The position numbers and the translations under genes are program-made. Below are positions 47,854-56,589 of a stretch of 64,000 nt of DNA, in pieces. The stretch covers positions 197,291,654 through 197,355,653 of the forward strand of contig JARDYH010000001.1 in NCBI GenBank assembly GCA_029215795.1, given 5' to 3'. Positions within the stretch are counted from its first letter, which is position 1, and the number at the start of each line of letters is the position of its first letter. A model generated the notes under the pieces. The model saw only the letters and a list, made by a program, of their open reading frames with translations. It ran no database searches and had not been told where the DNA came from. The DNA comes from Anniella stebbinsi (lineage: Eukaryota > Chordata > Lepidosauria > Squamata > Anniellidae).

Positions 47854-48803
47854 ATTGTGTGGCAGTTGCCGATTTCAGGACCTTCAAGACACTGAACTTC
47901 TTTAATTATACACAAGGGATGGGTGACCCAGGCAGCAAGAGGAAAAAGCTTCAGAAGCAGAATGGAAAGGCAGCTTGCAACACATTTTGGTTGGAGAAAC
48001 ATCTGGTTATAACATAGCCTTATAAAAGGCATACAAGAGGCAGGAGATAGAGGAAATTTAAAAGGTATGTGCTTAATTTCCTCTCTGATCAAATATCTTT
48101 ACAGTTTTCCTAAAAGCGGCAATGTACATGAATAGTTGGTTCCTCAAAAGAATAAGAAACTTAAGAGTTCCATTATACCAGAATACTTTGTTGTTTTGCT
48201 CATCATCTCCAAAGCCCACCCCATTCCTATTACCTCTAACAGCTGTTAGCCAGCTCTTCTCCGAAATCCCAACAGTTAATTAGCAACAAGACACAGTAAA
48301 CATGTACAGCCTGCCACATTTAATTATACTGTAATTTTCTTAACTTAGAAATAGTACATTATTCAAATTTGTGTCTTTTTTTAAGGAAGAGAAAGCAATT
48401 TTTTAGCTTTACATCTAAAAACATCTCCCCACGTTTCTTTGACTACTCTAAGATTGTCACACTGCTTGAAGTACCCAACATACCTTCCCTGAACACGAGT
48501 CATGTAAGAAGATAATAGGCATACTTTAAAAAAATCTCTATATTTTATTCGGCAAAATGTTAATTAGAAGTGGGTGATGCCTAATGCTTTTCTTTTCTCC
48601 CAGCCTTGAAACACTATAGAAAGATACACAACTTTAAGATAATGTATTTCAAGAATTTTTTTTTTGTCTTATCCAATCACTCTAATTCTTTCTGCAGATA
48701 CTTCCTAACTATTGGCCTACTAGAAGATGCTAGCTTTAAAATAAAAAAGATTATTTTTTCACCCTTTTAACATGTACTTCAGTTCACAGTTGACTAAGAC
48801 AAT
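47854..48803. other. Intronic sequence, nothing recognised
   Basis: AT-rich; no gene or repeat border. Confidence 0.4.
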
Positions 48804-48959
48804 GGCTGAATTCGGACGACACAATAAGCAACTGGGGGGGAGGAAACAATTGTCAGTTGTATTGACTATCGTGTCATCCGAATGCTGCCATAGTCAACTC
48901 AGTGCTGATCCTAATCCACACCACAGTTGATTGTTTATTACTAGGGATGTGCACTGACC

Positions 48960-49072
48960 CCCCGGATCGGATAGGATAGCGGATCGGAATCGGACCTGGG
49001 GGGTCGGATCGGATCAGATCGGATCGGAGGCTGGTCGGATCGGATCGGACCAGATGTCCGATCCGGATCGGA
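48960..49072. repeat. Left subterminal GGATCGG repeat block
   Basis: Dense GGATCGGATC repeats ending in the perfect palindrome TCCGATCCGGATCGGA (49057-49072). On the plus strand it reads GGATCGGAGG then CTGGTCGGATCGGATCGG. Confidence 0.85.
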
Positions 49073-49079
49073 CGCCATT

Positions 49080-50590
49080 TTGAATGCTTTTTCTCATAGC
49101 CAAGTATTGTTTTACAAAAATGCCTATAACTTTTTCATTTTTAAAGATAGAAGGATGAAACTTGGGCACATTGTAGACTGGTTATGGATAGTTATCTGTG
49201 AGAAATTTCAGAAAGATTGGTGCATGCGTTTTGTGGCAATTAATTTTTTAATAAATACCCAGGAATGCTTATAACTTTGTCATTTTTAAAGTTACAAACA
49301 TGAAACTTTGCCACATTGTAGGAGGTACCTTGGGACCTATGTGTGTGAAATTTCAGAAACATAGGTGCTTGCCTTGTGTGGCAATTAATTTTAGAAAAAT
49401 GGGTAGTAGTGGGGTAAATACAGTTACGCCTCCCACTTTTTTATTTTTAAAGATACAAACAGGAAACCTGGGCACATTACAGGTACCACTTGCCTTGATA
49501 TGTGAGTGAAATTTCAGAAACATTGGAGCTTGCCTTGTGTGGCAATTAAGTTTTGAAACAATGAGGAAAGAAACACCTATAACTTTGTCATTTTTAAAGT
49601 TACACACATGAAACTTTGCCACATTGTAGGTGGTACCTTGGGACCTATGTGTGTGAAATTTCAGAAACATAGGTGCTTGCCTTGTGTGGCAATTAATTTT
49701 AGAAAAATGGGTAGTAGTGGGGTAAATACAGTTACGCCTCCCATTTTCTTAGTTTTGAAGATACAAACAGGAAACTTGGGCACATTACAGGGAACACTTC
49801 ACTTGATATGTGTGTAAAATTTCAGAAACATTGGTGCTTGCCTGGTGTGGCAATTAATTTTTGAAACAATGAGGGATTCATTGGACAGCACTTGCCCATA
49901 GGGATTCATTGGAGAGTACTTGTCCATAGGGAATCATTGGAAAGCACTTTCCCATAGGGAATCATTGCATTGCACTTTCCCACTGAGAAATGCAGTTATG
50001 CCTCCCACATTTTTATTTTTGAAGATACAAACAGGAAACTTGGGCACATTGTAGACTGGTTAGGGATAGTTATCTGTGAGAAATTTCAGAAAGATTGGTG
50101 CATGCATTTTGTGGCAATTAATTTTTTAATAAATACGCAGGAATGCCTATAACTTTGTCATTTTTAAAGTTACACACATGAAACTTTGCCACATTGTAGG
50201 TGGTACCTTGGGACCTATGTGTGTGAAATTTCAAAAACGTAGGTGCTTGCCTTGTATGGCAATTAATTTTAGAAAAATGGGTAGTAGTGGGGTAAATACA
50301 GTGACGCCTCCCATTTTTTTATTTTTTAAGATACAAACAGGAAACATGGGCACATTACAGGGAACACTTCACTTGATATGTGTGTAAAATTTCAGAAACA
50401 TTGGAGCTTGCCTTGTGTGGCAATTAATTTTTGAAACAATGAGGAAAGAAACGCCTATAACCTTTTTATTTTAAAAGTTAGAAATCTGAACATTGCTCAC
50501 TTTGTAGATGGGTTAGGGGTAGATATGTGTCAGAAATTTCAGAATGATAGGTCCAGGCATTTGATGGCTATGGAATTTTTAGATAAAATG
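49080..50590. repeat. Left-arm array of ~150-bp monomers
   Basis: Nine degenerate units share TTTTTAAAG(T/A)TACA, GAAACTT(T/G)G(C/G)CACATT, GTGTGAAATTTCAGAAA and GTGGCAATTAATTTT. The GAAACTT landmark falls near 49157, 49300, 49460, 49608, 49769, 50034, 50178, 50340 and 50490. Two subtypes alternate (GCCACATTGTAGG and GGGCACATTACAGG), giving a ~310-bp higher-order unit. Apparent 60-69-codon proteins are just this repeat read in frame. Confidence 0.85.
49870..49985. repeat. ~28-bp minisatellite in left arm
   Basis: Four units of about 28 bp, each TTGGANAGNACTTGCCCATAGG-like in content (TCATTGGA, GCACTT, CCATAGGGA). The mirror copy is at about 53263-53378. Confidence 0.8.
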
Positions 50591-50671
50591 TTTCAAAAAA
50601 TTTTCCACAGAGGCCCGGTCTTCCCCTCTTCCCCCTCCCGCTTCCCGCGAAGAAAAGGAAACACTCTCTCG

Positions 50672-50940
50672 TCTCGATCCCTTTGATCCTGTTGCTAGTA
50701 TCCATTACAGGGCTCGTGTCTGCTTTCACTTTTTACTCAAGCAGAACGGCTGAGCCTAGCTGAGTTTTGCAGCCATGCGTGCAAGGAAGGATCTCTCTCA
50801 TCTCGATCCCTTTGATCCTGTTGCTAGTATCCATTACAGGGCTCGTGTCTGCTTTCACTTTTTACTCAAGCAGAACGGCTGAACCTAGCTCAGTTTTGCA
50901 GCCATGCATGCAAGGAAGGATCACTCTCTCTCGATCTCTT
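50672..50940. repeat. 129-bp tandem duplication in left arm
   Basis: TCTCGATCCCTTTGATCCTG recurs at 50672 and 50801, and a partial third copy begins at 50929. Each unit includes GGGCTCGTGTCTGC and AAGCAGAACGGCTGA. The mirror copy lies at about 52309-52577. Confidence 0.85.
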
Positions 50941-51292
50941 TGATCCTTTGTTCCTCCCCTTCTCCTCCCCCTCGCCGGCGTTGTGTGTGCGCCCCGCCGG
51001 TGCCCTCGCGTGCGGGCCGGTTCCTGGGCAGCAGAGGCTCTGCCTGGCTGCTGTGAGGCTCCTGAAGGGCTTGCCTAATGCGGGCTGTTGTGCTCCGCTG
51101 GGCCGCGGGGGTAGGTTGATGATGAAGAGGATGATGGGGAGGGCGTTCAATGGCCCCTCCGCTCACCAACTGACAGCGCGTGCTCCGCTCCAGACACCCG
51201 GCCTCGGCAGCCAGGAGGATACGCTGCCAAGCCCGCCGCCGCCGCCCGCGCGCGCACACACACCACCCGTCCATTATCATTTGGGCAGCCCT
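50941..51292. other. CpG-rich core of left arm
   Basis: GC- and CpG-rich DNA (GCCGCCGCCCGCGCGCGC region) in an otherwise AT-rich window, ending in CATTTGGGCAGCCCTA. Read outward on the minus strand this is TAGGGCTGCCCAAATG, which resembles a hAT terminus. The mirror copy is 51957-52308. The 116- and 132-codon frames here lack any recognisable domain. Confidence 0.7.
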
Positions 51293-51504
51293 AATTAAGG
51301 AGCGCTCAAAAAATGGCAAAACCCCCTCTCCTTTTTTCTTAATTCCTTGCAGCTCCCACGATTTAACCCTTTCCTATCAGCTACAATTAATTAATAGTAG
51401 GATGACCAGTACCAGGAGACTGGTGTGTACAAATGTTTTTTTTTTTTTAGGCTTGAGATCATAAAGAGGCAAATATTCTACCTACCGTATTGGAAGCAGT
51501 ATGT

Positions 51505-51744
51505 ATTATTACTTTTTTAAAAAATGTAATTAGTAGGATGACCATATGAAAAGGAATACAGGGCTTTAACAGTGGAATAGAAAAGGGAATTTCAGCAGGT
51601 GTCATTTGTATCCATGCGGCACCTGGTGAAATTCCCTCTTCATCACAAAAGTTAAAATTGCAGGAGCTCTGCTCTCTTTTGTATCTGGTCACTCTAGTAT
51701 AGCTCCTGCAGCTTTAACTGTCATATGGTCACCCTTGTTTCCCA
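51505..51744. mobile_element. Unpaired loop of the giant palindrome with a rearranged MITE
   Basis: Contains GGATGACCATATGAAAAGGA, AATTTCAGCAGGTGTCATTT, TGAAATTCCCTCTTCATCAC and CATATGGTCACCC. All match the 318-bp MITE at 45770-46087 but in a shortened, rearranged form. This 240-bp stretch is the only part of the element, besides the subterminal blocks, without a mirror partner. Confidence 0.8.
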
Positions 51745-52654
51745 ACATACTGCTTCCAATACTGTAGGTAGAATATTTGCCTCTTTATGATCTCAAGCCT
51801 AAAAAAAAAAAACATTTGTACACACCAGTCTCCTGGTACTGGTCATCCTACTATTAATTAATTGTAGCTGATAGGAAAGGGTTAAATCGTGGGAGCTGCA
51901 AGGAATTAAGAAAAAAGGAGAGGGGGTTTTGCCATTTTTTGAGCGCTCCTTAATTAGGGCTGCCCAAATGATAATGGACGGGTGGTGTGTGTGCGCGCGC
52001 GGGCGGCGGCGGCGGGCTTGGCAGCGTATCCTCCTGGCTGCCGAGGCCGGGTGTCTGGAGCGGAGCACGCGCTGTCAGTTGGTGAGCGGAGGGGCCATTG
52101 AACGCCCTCCCCATCATCCTCTTCATCATCAACCTACCCCCGCGGCCCAGCGGAGCACAACAGCCCGCATTAGGCAAGCCCTTCAGGAGCCTCACAGCAG
52201 CCAGGCAGAGCCTCTGCTGCCCAGGAACCGGCCCGCACGCGAGGGCACCGGCGGGGCGCACACACAACGCCGGCGAGGGGGAGGAGAAGGGGAGGAACAA
52301 AGGATCAAAGAGATCGAGAGAGAGTGATCCTTCCTTGCACGCATGGCTGCAAAACTGAGCTAGGTTCAGCCGTTCTGCTTGAGTAAAAAGTGAAAGCAGA
52401 CACGAGCCCTGTAATGGATACTAGCAACAGGATCAAAGGGATCGAGATGAGAGAGATCCTTCCTTGCACGCATGGCTGCAAAACTCAGCTAGGCTCAGCT
52501 GTTCTGCTTGAGTAAAAAGTGAAAGCAGACACGAGCCCTGTAATGGATACTAGCAACAGGATCAAAGGGATCGAGACGAGAGAGTGTTTCCTTTTCTTCG
52601 CGGGAAGCGGGAGGGGGAAGAGGGGAAGACCGGGCCTCTGTGGAAAATTTTTTG

Positions 52655-54165
52655 AAACATTTTATCTAAAAATTCCATAGCCATCAAATGCCTGGACCTA
52701 TCATTCTGAAATTTCTGACACATATCTACCCCTAACCCATCTACAAAGTGAGCAATGTTCAGACTTCTAACTTTTAAAATAAAAAGGTTATAGGCGTTTC
52801 TTTCCTCATTGTTTCAAAAATTAATTGCCACACAAGGCAAGCTCCAATGTTTCTGAAATTTTACACACATATCAAGTGAAGTGTTCCCTGTAATGTGCCC
52901 ATGTTTCCTGTTTGTATCTTAAAAAATAAAAAAATGGGAGGCGTCACTGTATTTACCCCACTACTACCCATTTTTCTAAAATTAATTGCCATACAAGGCA
53001 AGCACCTACGTTTTTGAAATTTCACACACATAGGTCCCAAGGTACCACCTACAATGTGGCAAAGTTTCATGTGTGTAACTTTAAAAATGACAAAGTTATA
53101 GGCATTCCTGCGTATTTATTAAAAAATTAATTGCCACAAAATGCATGCACCAATCTTTCTGAAATTTCTCACAGATAACTATCCCTAACCAGTCTACAAT
53201 GTGCCCAAGTTTCCTGTTTGTATCTTCAAAAATAAAAATGTGGGAGGCATAACTGCATTTCTCAGTGGGAAAGTGCAATGCAATGATTCCCTATGGGAAA
53301 GTGCTTTCCAATGATTCCCTATGGACAAGTACTCTCCAATGAATCCCTATGGGCAAGTGCTGTCCAATGAATCCCTCATTGTTTCAAAAATTAATTGCCA
53401 CACCAGGCAAGCACCAATGTTTCTGAAATTTTACACACATATCAAGTGAAGTGTTCCCTGTAATGTGCCCAAGTTTCCTGTTTGTATCTTCAAAACTAAA
53501 AAAATGGGAGGCGTAACTGTATTTACCCCACTACTACCCATTTTTCTAAAATTAATTGCCACACAAGGCAAGCACCTATGTTTCTGAAATTTCACACACA
53601 TAGGTCCCAAGGTACCACCTACAATGTGGCAAAGTTTCATGTGTGTAACTTTAAAAATGACAAAGTTATAGGTGTTTCTTTCCTCATTGTTTCAAAACTT
53701 AATTGCCACACAAGGCAAGCTCCAATGTTTCTGAAATTTCACTCACATATCAAGGCAAGTGGTACCTGTAATGTGCCCAGGTTTCCTGTTTGTATCTTTA
53801 AAAATAAAAAAATGGGAGGCGTAACTGTATTTACCCCACTACTACCCATTTTTCTAAAATTAATTGCCACACAAGGCAAGCACCTATGTTTCTGAAATTT
53901 CACACACATAGGTCCCAAGGTACCTCCTACAATGTGGCAAAGTTTCATGTTTGTAACTTTAAAAATGACAAAGTTATAAGCATTCCTGGGTATTTATTAA
54001 AAAATTAATTGCCACAAAACGCATGCACCAATCTTTCTGAAATTTCTCACAGATAACTATCCCTAACCAGTCTACAATGTGCCCAAGTTTCATCCTTTTA
54101 TCTTTAAAAATGAAAAAGTTATAGGCGTTTTTGTAAAACAATACTTGGCTATGGGAAAAAGCATT
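52655..54165. repeat. Right-arm array of ~150-bp monomers (mirror copy)
   Basis: Mirror image of the left array in the same unit order, with very few substitutions. Includes AAATTTCACACACATAGGTC and CAATGTGGCAAAGTTTCATG units. Confidence 0.85.
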
Positions 54166-54175
54166 CAAAATGGCG

Positions 54176-54290
54176 TCCAATCCGGATCGGACCTCGTCGG
54201 ATCGGATCGGAGGTTGGTCGGGTCGGATCGGATCTTCCCGATTTTGGGTCGGATCGGATTCGGATCGTGGATCGGATCCGATCCGATGCA
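54176..54290. repeat. Right subterminal GGATCGG repeat block
   Basis: Begins with TCCAATCCGGATCGGA (54176-54191) and, on the plus strand, reads GGATCGGATCGGAGGTTGG then TCGGGTCGGATCGG. This is the same direction as the left block rather than its mirror image. Confidence 0.85.
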
Positions 54291-54394
54291 CACCCCTATT
54301 TATTACCATGTTGTGTGGGGAGTACCCTCTAGATGAACAACTGTAAAGTTGATTATTACCCCACCATTGACTATCGTGTTGTCCAAATTCAGCC

Positions 54395-55416
54395 AATGTA
54401 TCTTATGGAGGATGCCAGATTGTGCTGCATATAAATTTTAAAGGCTGAATACCACAAAACACAGAGCAGCCACTTGAAAGAAATGAAATGATGTCCAAGT
54501 CAAGCAGACAACATCATGAAAACAAAGATTAAGCCATTGCAAAGATTAGTCTGACAGTTCACTCTATTGAACCGGATGAGTTATTATTATTATTATTATC
54601 ATTAAGAACAGCCCAACCATTTTTTTTCTTGATGAGAAAGAAGGGAGTCTCACAGAAGAACTCCTTCTGCGTACAGAACTCTCTTAACTCCCATTCAGAA
54701 TGGAAAACTTAAGATATAAATAAAAAGCCAATTCAATATATGCAACATGATTAACCAAGAGTTTTAAAACACCAAGGGCTGCTTCATAATATTACATTTT
54801 TCCTCCACAGGAGATAGTTGCCAGCTATAAAATGGACCTATGTTACAGTATAATAATCTGAGCATGCAGCTAAGCATTAATTCCAAGGCGTATGTGCACC
54901 TGTAGTGGAGCAAAGTTAGGGGGTGCAGAAAATTTAAATGAAAAATACACTGGTGATATCAGAGGGGTCAGGTGCATAAAACTCAGTGGTTTCAAACTGT
55001 CAGTCAATTAAAAGTTGTGTATGCACGTGTTTACTTTGTTAAAAAATAATCCGCGTACATACAATGAAGCACAGCTGACTTTCTGAAATCAAATTTGCAA
55101 GTATCAAGCCAATATACATCAAAAATCAATGCTTGCCCTCATCATCAGGTACTCTTTTTTCAGCACTGCCAAAGCAGCTAAAAATAGTGCTTTTCATTAA
55201 AGTCTGAATATGAAGGTTCAACGCTTCAGCTGTACAGTAGTACTGTACCTCAACAAAAGCCAGCCAATATGTTTAATTATTTGGGATATTCAACCCAATA
55301 TGACACTGCCATATAACTATGAAATATATTAAGCTATTTGAGGTTACAAAGTCAAATCAGACCTTAATTCAATCTGACAATTTCTAGTTAAAAATAATGT
55401 ATTATTCTCCATCAAC
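54395..55416. other. Start of intron 2 next to the exon 2 donor
   Basis: Unique-looking intronic DNA with a short (ATT)n at about 54582-54600. No repeat or gene found. Confidence 0.45.
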
Positions 55417-55518
55417 CTTATCTTTGTCTTCCACAACATCTGCCAGGGTGTCATCTGGGTCCAGGATTCCCCCATCTGTGTACTCCAGATGGTGAATATT
55501 CACCCAATAAGAAGGATC
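55417..55518 (-). CDS. PARD3B: PARD3B exon 2 (internal coding exon, 102 bp)
   Basis: On the minus strand an acceptor (TTTTATTTGCAG) opens a 34-codon frame that contains HHLEYTDGGILDPDD and ends VVEDKDK. An in-frame stop lies just beyond the splice donor. The peptide closely matches, from my knowledge of the family, the N-terminal region of PARD3B and less closely its paralogue PARD3 (YTDGGILDPDD rather than HGDGGILDLDD). PARD3 proteins are PDZ scaffolds of the PAR polarity complex at tight junctions. Their N-terminal domain self-oligomerises, and this exon supplies its second half. The exon is phase 0 at both ends, as I expect for the family. The donor is AAG|GTTGAT, weaker than GTRAGT but the only usable GT before the stop. 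Exons 1 and 3 were not found. A processed pseudogene is unlikely because homology stops at both splice sites. Confidence 0.9.
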
Positions 55519-55637
55519 CTGCAAATAAAACATAAGTAAATGTTCTCATTAATCACCATTTTAGCACACTTCAGTCAGCAGTAGGATATGAAGAGATTTA
55601 GTTAATAACTTTATTTTAATAAAGATTCCATAGAGTC

Positions 55638-55639
<2 letters not shown>

Positions 55640-55668
<29 letters not shown>
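55640..55668. repeat. (AT)n microsatellite
   Basis: Perfect AT dinucleotide run about 120 bp upstream of exon 2 in gene direction. Confidence 0.95.
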
Positions 55669-55674
<6 letters not shown>

Positions 55675-55908
55675 GCTGAACTTGATGAAGAATATTGTGG
55701 TTTTTTTATATTTAATAGTTGTAGATTAAAATTCAAACTGTGATTTTTAAATTCATATTGGGCTGGATCCAGAAATGCATTAGCAGAAGAAATTCTGGCA
55801 ATAATAATGTTCCATGAACTGTTGTGTAAGAGCTAACAGGAGACACTGTGCAACTTTATCTAAAACTTGTGCAACACCTTGTGCTAGCATGTATCTTGAC
55901 AAATTGAC

Positions 55909-56121
55909 TGAGGTCGCACGTCACAATAAGCCACTGTGGGTTAATTAACCCTTGGGGCTGCCATGGTGTGTGCCGGCCCCTATTGTGAATATACAAACCC
56001 CAGCCAGCAGTTGCTGTGGCTTGTCATGTCATGAGAACCCAGGTGGTGGGGGCCTTGCGAGGGTTGATCTGTTCTAGGGTTAATTAACCAACAGTGGCTT
56101 GACGTTACATGCGAACGGGCC
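55909..56121. mobile_element. Fold-back MITE (CACGTCACAATAAGCCACTG type)
   Basis: GGTCGCACGTCACAATAAGC, then CACTGTGGGTTAATTAACCC, pairs with GGGTTAATTAACCAACAGTG then GCTTGACGTTACATGCGAAC. Arms ~50 bp, GC-richer centre. Confidence 0.78.
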
Positions 56122-56589
56122 CACCATATAAAACCTTGTGCAAGAGATTGCACAATCTCTTGACAAACAGAAGCACATCTATATATTTACATTATCCTTT
56201 TTCACTCAAGGATCCTGCACTAGGTCAGAAGGACACCTCTGGATCCAAAGCGTTAATATATAATCACATTTTCTTCAACACATTATACAATATCCAACAC
56301 TAAGGCTCAGACTAAACCATGCACTCTTGCACAGAGACTCAGACTAAACCATGCATTCTTGCATAGCAACTTATTACATCCACAGAACTCCTCCAATATG
56401 TAGGTCCTCTCTCCAGCCTTCTTCTCTCACCCATGACAAACATTTTGCTGGCATAAGATGGGTTCCCCAACTTTTTTGGACCTGTGGACACATTTGAGAA
56501 TTTGAGAAACTGCTGCTGTGGGCACTACCACAAAATGCCTTATCAGTGGATTGTCACATCTGTGGATCTTAGGCTATGCCTTATCCAGC

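Larger units (their letters stand above)
48942..54298. mobile_element. Giant 5357-bp palindromic hAT-like fold-back element
   Basis: Begins TAGGGATGTGCACTGACC and ends GATGCACACCCCTA, giving terminal repeats TAGGG(A/G)TGTGCA. TTTATTAC flanks both sides (48934-48941, 54299-54306), an exact 8-bp duplication fitting the hAT pattern. Left arm 48942-51504 and right arm 51745-54298 are near-identical mirror images around 51624.5. Long chance frames are reproduced residue for residue in both arms (for example 50921-51319 minus and 51929-52327 plus). Each arm carries, from the outside in, GGATCGG subterminal DNA, nine ~150-bp monomers, a minisatellite, a 129-bp tandem duplication and a CpG-rich core. 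No transposase or other recognisable protein is encoded, so movement would need an enzyme in trans. Confidence 0.92.
48804..54394. mobile_element. Fold-back MITE (GGCTGAATTCGGAC family) split by the giant palindrome
   Basis: The left part 48804-48941 and right part 54299-54394 together make one copy colinear with 47629-47853. The break falls in TTTATTAC, which is present on both sides of the 5357-bp insert. This fixes the insertion order and gives an empty-site control. Confidence 0.88.
1..55416 (-). other. PARD3B: PARD3B intron 2 (part)
   Basis: The intron begins at the exon 2 donor (GTTGAT on the minus strand, 55411-55416) and runs leftward. I found no later PARD3B exon, so I treat the rest of the window as intron 2. 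PARD3B is known in other vertebrates as a very long gene with large 5' introns, which fits. Confidence 0.7.

Noticed and set aside
49870..49985. CRISPR-like array of 28-bp repeats
   Set aside because: Head-to-tail units with no spacers, in a vertebrate intron. It is a minisatellite.
49080..50387. Family of 60-69-residue paralogous small proteins (MKLCHIVGG type)
   Set aside because: They are the ~150-bp monomers read in one frame. The frame is not preserved across units, and the same pattern appears in the mirrored arm.
50921..52327. Paired 132- and 116-codon frames in the two arms as a duplicated novel gene
   Set aside because: They are GC-rich reading frames on both strands of the same DNA, with no domain, and appear twice only because the arms are mirror images.
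48942..54298. Palindrome as an assembly or sequencing fold-back artefact
   Set aside because: It has an exact 8-bp target duplication, an empty-site copy nearby, a non-palindromic 240-bp loop, directly oriented subterminal blocks and a few arm differences. An artefact would give none of these. Long-read confirmation is still the decisive test.
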